Assembly: GCF_000499845.2 (NCBI RefSeq)
Contig: NC_023758.2
Coordinates: forward strand, 13,300,427 to 13,364,426
From: Phaseolus vulgaris
Taxonomy: Eukaryota > Streptophyta > Magnoliopsida > Fabales > Fabaceae
DNA length: 64,000 bases
Reading direction: 5' to 3'
Part shown: piece after piece, positions 60,767 to 64,000 of the stretch
Position numbering within the stretch: position 1 is the first letter of the stretch
Layout: each line of letters starts with the position of its first letter
Notes under the pieces: model-generated
The model's input: the letters and a program-made list of their open reading frames with translations, nothing else
Database searches by the model: none
What the model was told of the DNA's origin: nothing
Program-made: the position numbers and the translations under genes

Positions 60767-61856
60767 ATGAAAAAAATAAATAAATGGGAGTATTTAAAGG
60801 ATACTCCAACTGATACAACCCTAATTAACAAATTACTTATTGAGTCAATCCATCCTTCTAGGAGGATGACTATGAGCATGACACAAGACTCAAGGCTTGA
60901 CCAGACATTCCCTAGAGATTACCAGGAACAGACCACAGAACATAGGACCTAAGCACCAACTATTTTCCCTCTTTTGTATTAGGTGTAATTAGCATAAACA
61001 TGAGCTTGCTTATGGCCAAAGAGTAGAACGTAGCCCTAGCTTCTAGAAAGTTCTCTCATTGTCGGACATGTAGTCACACTTCTTGCATTGAAGCACATGT
61101 TCAAATGCAAAATGTGTGAACCGGCCTAGATCATCAATTAGTGGCCTGAGATTAGGGAGTTAATCTAGCTTAGTTTGAATTTCAAATCTCCCTCTTTTTC
61201 CTAACCTCATGACACCTATCACTATAAATAGGTGGTCACCCCCCTCTTGTAATTTGATAAGTGTCATAATTCAGTAATTTTTCACACAAAAAGATAGGTA
61301 TTTATGGAGTTTAATTGATAAAATAGTTATAATTCATCCTCTAATTTAGGAATTTGAACTTTTTTACATAGTTTTGGATTATGAGATGAATAAGAATGAT
61401 GTATTCTCAATTTTGTGTTATTTTCAAGAATTTAAGGAGGGATGGAGCAAAATGATATATTATGAATAAAAATGTCACTTAGTCCAAACCCAATTAGATT
61501 AAATAGAAGGCATGAGGCATAACTCTATACATTATTGGGAGTAACCAAAGGAAGGAAATATTAAAGGATGCAACTGTCAAGAAGAAACGCTCTGGATCTT
61601 CTTTTCTTCATGTCCATGCTTGTAATAGTCACTCTGAGTGGCTAATTTTTTTTCTTTGAGATTGAGAGTAATATGTTCAAATTCTTACGTATTGAGGTGA
61701 TATTTATCTATAATATTCAATTATTAATTGATGATTGGTTAAGTTCATGTCCAATGACGATCCTCACGAAGTTGTCACCATAATTACTAATTCAATCTTT
61801 AATCCAAGTAAAACGTATTAACAATGTGTGTAATCCTAAATTCAACTCATATCATC
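60767..61856 (+). mobile_element. LTR mosaic: family-1-related LTR interrupted by a family-2 LTR fragment
   Basis: 60960-61256 looks like an LTR 5' half ending in a TATA region (ACTATAAATAGGTGGTCACC). At 61257 TGATAAGTGTCATAATTCAG begins a family-2 LTR piece (to ~61738, with an internal deletion relative to 34261 onward). At ~61740 the sequence returns to a family-1-like LTR end (TTGGTTAAGTTCATGTCC ... AACTCATATCA). The small open frame 60767-60952 is unrecognised. Confidence 0.6.
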
Positions 61857-63000
61857 TTTTTTTTTTTAAAAACTACTTAGAGTAGTCCTACAAAATGAAA
61901 CATACACCATATGAATTCCCAAGATCCAAATATCCCAAGAACCTTATCGATTCCATAACAAACCAAACATACACACCTATCAAAATTGTAAAAAAATGTA
62001 TTCACTAACCCAAAAAATAAAACCAGCAGATGAAAAGATATATTCAAATTTTCTGTGCCACCAGATTCCACCTCTGCCTACTGAGTACAGAGCTGAAGCA
62101 TCCTAACCACACTAAGAAGTTAAAATGTCAAACGTTTGAATAATTTATTTAAACAAAATATTTAAAATGTAAAAATTTAAAATGAAATGAAAACAGTTCA
62201 AATTTATAACATTTCGAAGTTTGAAATTCATTGTGGAAACACAAGATTAAGCTAATTCAATTTATTTAACTGTTAAAGAAAAGATCCAATGCAATTTTCA
62301 CTAACTTTACAGAGCATTTCGAATTTTAAAATGGAAAGATGGATACATAAAGCAATTCTAAAGAATGGCAAGAAATCATTTTAGTACCAACCAGACTACA
62401 CCAGTGGGGTGTCTGAAATGTACAATTATTTTTACTTTTACATTCTGTGGAAAACATTTATTGATTACTCATAAGTAATCATAAACCATTATCCTAGAGT
62501 TATAGGTACACAATAACTTTAAAGCCCGACCATACTTCACTCCCTCATTGTGAAACTATTCAAGCACAATCTTCTGGTTATATTATATATTATCAACCAA
62601 CCTATTTTCTCTCTTTCATTTATTACTTCTTCCCAACAACATAAACTGGAAAACATAATGATCACCCAATTAAAATGACATACGTGCAGAAGCAATAACT
62701 TCATTCTTGAGCTAAACTTTTTGTGAATTCAGGAGACAATTTTAGTACCTTTTAGACCTCTAGCACGTATTCAAACTTTTTTCTTAAGAGAAACTCAATT
62801 TATGTGTTATTTCCATACAAAATTCTTTTACAAACAATAGATACAGTTATATTGTTTTCGTTCTTATTTATAAAAAAAAAAATACATTTCCCTGTTCTCA
62901 AACATAAATAAATTTTAACTATTTAACTTCTTTCCTGTGTGAATTTAATGTATTTAACTGCTTTTCGTTGTGTGAATTTAGTTTTTATTTTCTTATGAAA
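61857..63000. other. AT-rich intergenic, no gene seen
   Basis: A minus-strand 64-codon frame (61877-62071) is hydrophobic but has no recognised relative. No repeats of note. Confidence 0.35.
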
Positions 63001-63045
63001 AAAGTGTAGCATCATTTTATAAAATAAATATATAAAAAATCTCTT

Positions 63046-63295
63046 TTTTTCAAGTCTTCCCACCAAATCTAGTGTGGGTAGTTGGACTTGGAGGTTAGGG
63101 TTAATGCCTTTTGAGCATTGCTTAATGTTTTCAACACAAAGTGCAAGAAAAAGCACTGGGAAGAGTAGTAGTAATAGTAGTTAGTTGGGTTAGCTAAGCA
63201 TAAGGAACAGTAGTAGTTGGTAGTTCAAATTAAAGACACAAAATCTATGGCAAAGATACGACTTTCCCTCTCTTTTTCATCTCTTTTATAATGGG
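63046..63295 (-). promoter_or_regulatory. Possible minus-strand promoter and leader
   Basis: The minus strand carries CATTATAAAAGAGATG (near 63280-63295), a good TATA context, followed by a CT/TAC-rich leader-like stretch and an open segment (from 63156) without a usable ATG. The transcript could be non-coding or the match fortuitous. Confidence 0.25.
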
Positions 63296-63300
63296 CTTAC

Positions 63301-64000
63301 GTAAGCATAAATTTTATTTTTACTTGTTTTAGGGTATAATGATGATGAATTACCTCCTACAATATAGGAAAATATATGAAGCATCTAACACAGTTTTGCG
63401 TGCTTGTAATTGTTACTATGTTGACGTCTAGTTATAAAAATACTACAGCTTAACAAGTTTTTATTAGATAAACAAAACAAAATTTAACTATTAAAATTAA
63501 ATAAAATAATAATAATACAATGATATGTTGATAATTTTGCACCATATTATAATTAAAAAAAAATATTAAAATATGAACCCACGAGATTAAACAAAATTAA
63601 TATTGTATTTAGTTATAATCTTTAGTTTAACAATTACTCAATAAAATGTGTCAGTTTAAAACAGTGATATGACACAATATAAGTCTTGTTTAATTTTTTA
63701 TGAAAAATTCATAAAAATTTGTTTTTTTAAATATAATATGACAACACCTTAACTAACGGGTTTACCCAGAATTGATAGTACTTGTATCTTTTGTACAGGT
63801 TTCATCGGATATTTCTATTTGGCAAGGTTGGATTGAGGTGTGTGGCCTTGGGTTGCACTTGGAAGGTGTCTGTGTTGTGTGCAAGTCTATCTAGCTATGA
63901 CTGCTTCTTGCAGGTCTAGAAAGGATTTCTCTAGTTATGTATGGGTTTGTTGGTATTGGCACTTGGGTTTTTGGTGTTCTTCAGCATGCTACAAAGACTT
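63301..64000. other. AT-rich sequence, then a possible LINE-derived 3' region
   Basis: From about 63774 the base composition changes to GT-rich text (GTTTCATCGGATATTTCTAT and on) resembling the 3' non-coding part of plant LINEs. It runs off the window, so neither end nor identity can be fixed. Confidence 0.3.

Noticed and set aside
63774..64000. Exon at the right edge after a TTTTGTACAG acceptor
   Set aside because: The frame opens for only ~40 codons and the sequence style is that of a LINE 3' non-coding region; the window ends before it can be judged.

Overview
The window looks like nuclear DNA of a flowering plant, most likely a legume of the bean/soybean group. It is AT-rich, its genes have GT-AG introns, and most of it is decayed plant transposable elements. 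The legume placement is inference: it rests on recognising the LTR families and the two host proteins, not on a database search. No prokaryotic gene, CRISPR array, tRNA or rRNA was seen.

Two host genes are well supported, both on the + strand. At 128-5250 lies a six-exon gene for a plant METTL7-like S-adenosylmethionine methyltransferase (317 residues after splicing). Its fourth intron is 3 kb and holds antisense retroelement debris. At about 14254-17280 lies a three-coding-exon RING-finger protein gene. In it the expected start codon reads GTG and the first downstream ATG is out of frame. Upstream are a telo-box-like motif and two G-boxes spaced two helical turns apart.

The rest is repeats. 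6.3-12 kb: a 1.1-kb non-autonomous CACTA transposon with a GTA target duplication, then a decayed minus-strand Ty1/copia element. 18.5-24.6 kb: a 359-bp GA microsatellite, two copies of a palindromic CACTA-ended MITE, and a 5'-truncated LINE with a 15-bp target duplication. 24.9-28.7 kb: a minus-strand Ty3/gypsy element with gag but almost no pol. 30.2-32.1 kb: a solo LTR nested inside another LTR of the same family (CCCTT duplication). 32.1-36.7 kb: the 3' part of a second gypsy-like family, with a 1.25-kb CACTA element (AAT duplication) inside its LTR. 40.4-45 kb: a Ty1/copia pol remnant, three more MITE copies and a TRIM. 47.1-50.3 kb: a pile-up of LTR, gypsy RNase H and CACTA pieces, including a TNP2-type transposase fragment and split Ulp1-like protease exons. 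53-57.2 kb: LTR pieces in inverted orientation and a solo LTR with an ATTAT duplication. 58.4-58.8 kb: an 80-bp minisatellite. 60.2-61.9 kb: a sixth MITE copy and an LTR mosaic.

I see no convincing undescribed multi-gene system. The observations best worth checking are the start-codon change in the RING gene, the antisense retroelement load in the methyltransferase intron, the palindromic MITE family as a possible small-RNA source, the same-family LTR nesting, and the exon-like fragment near 36.9 kb.
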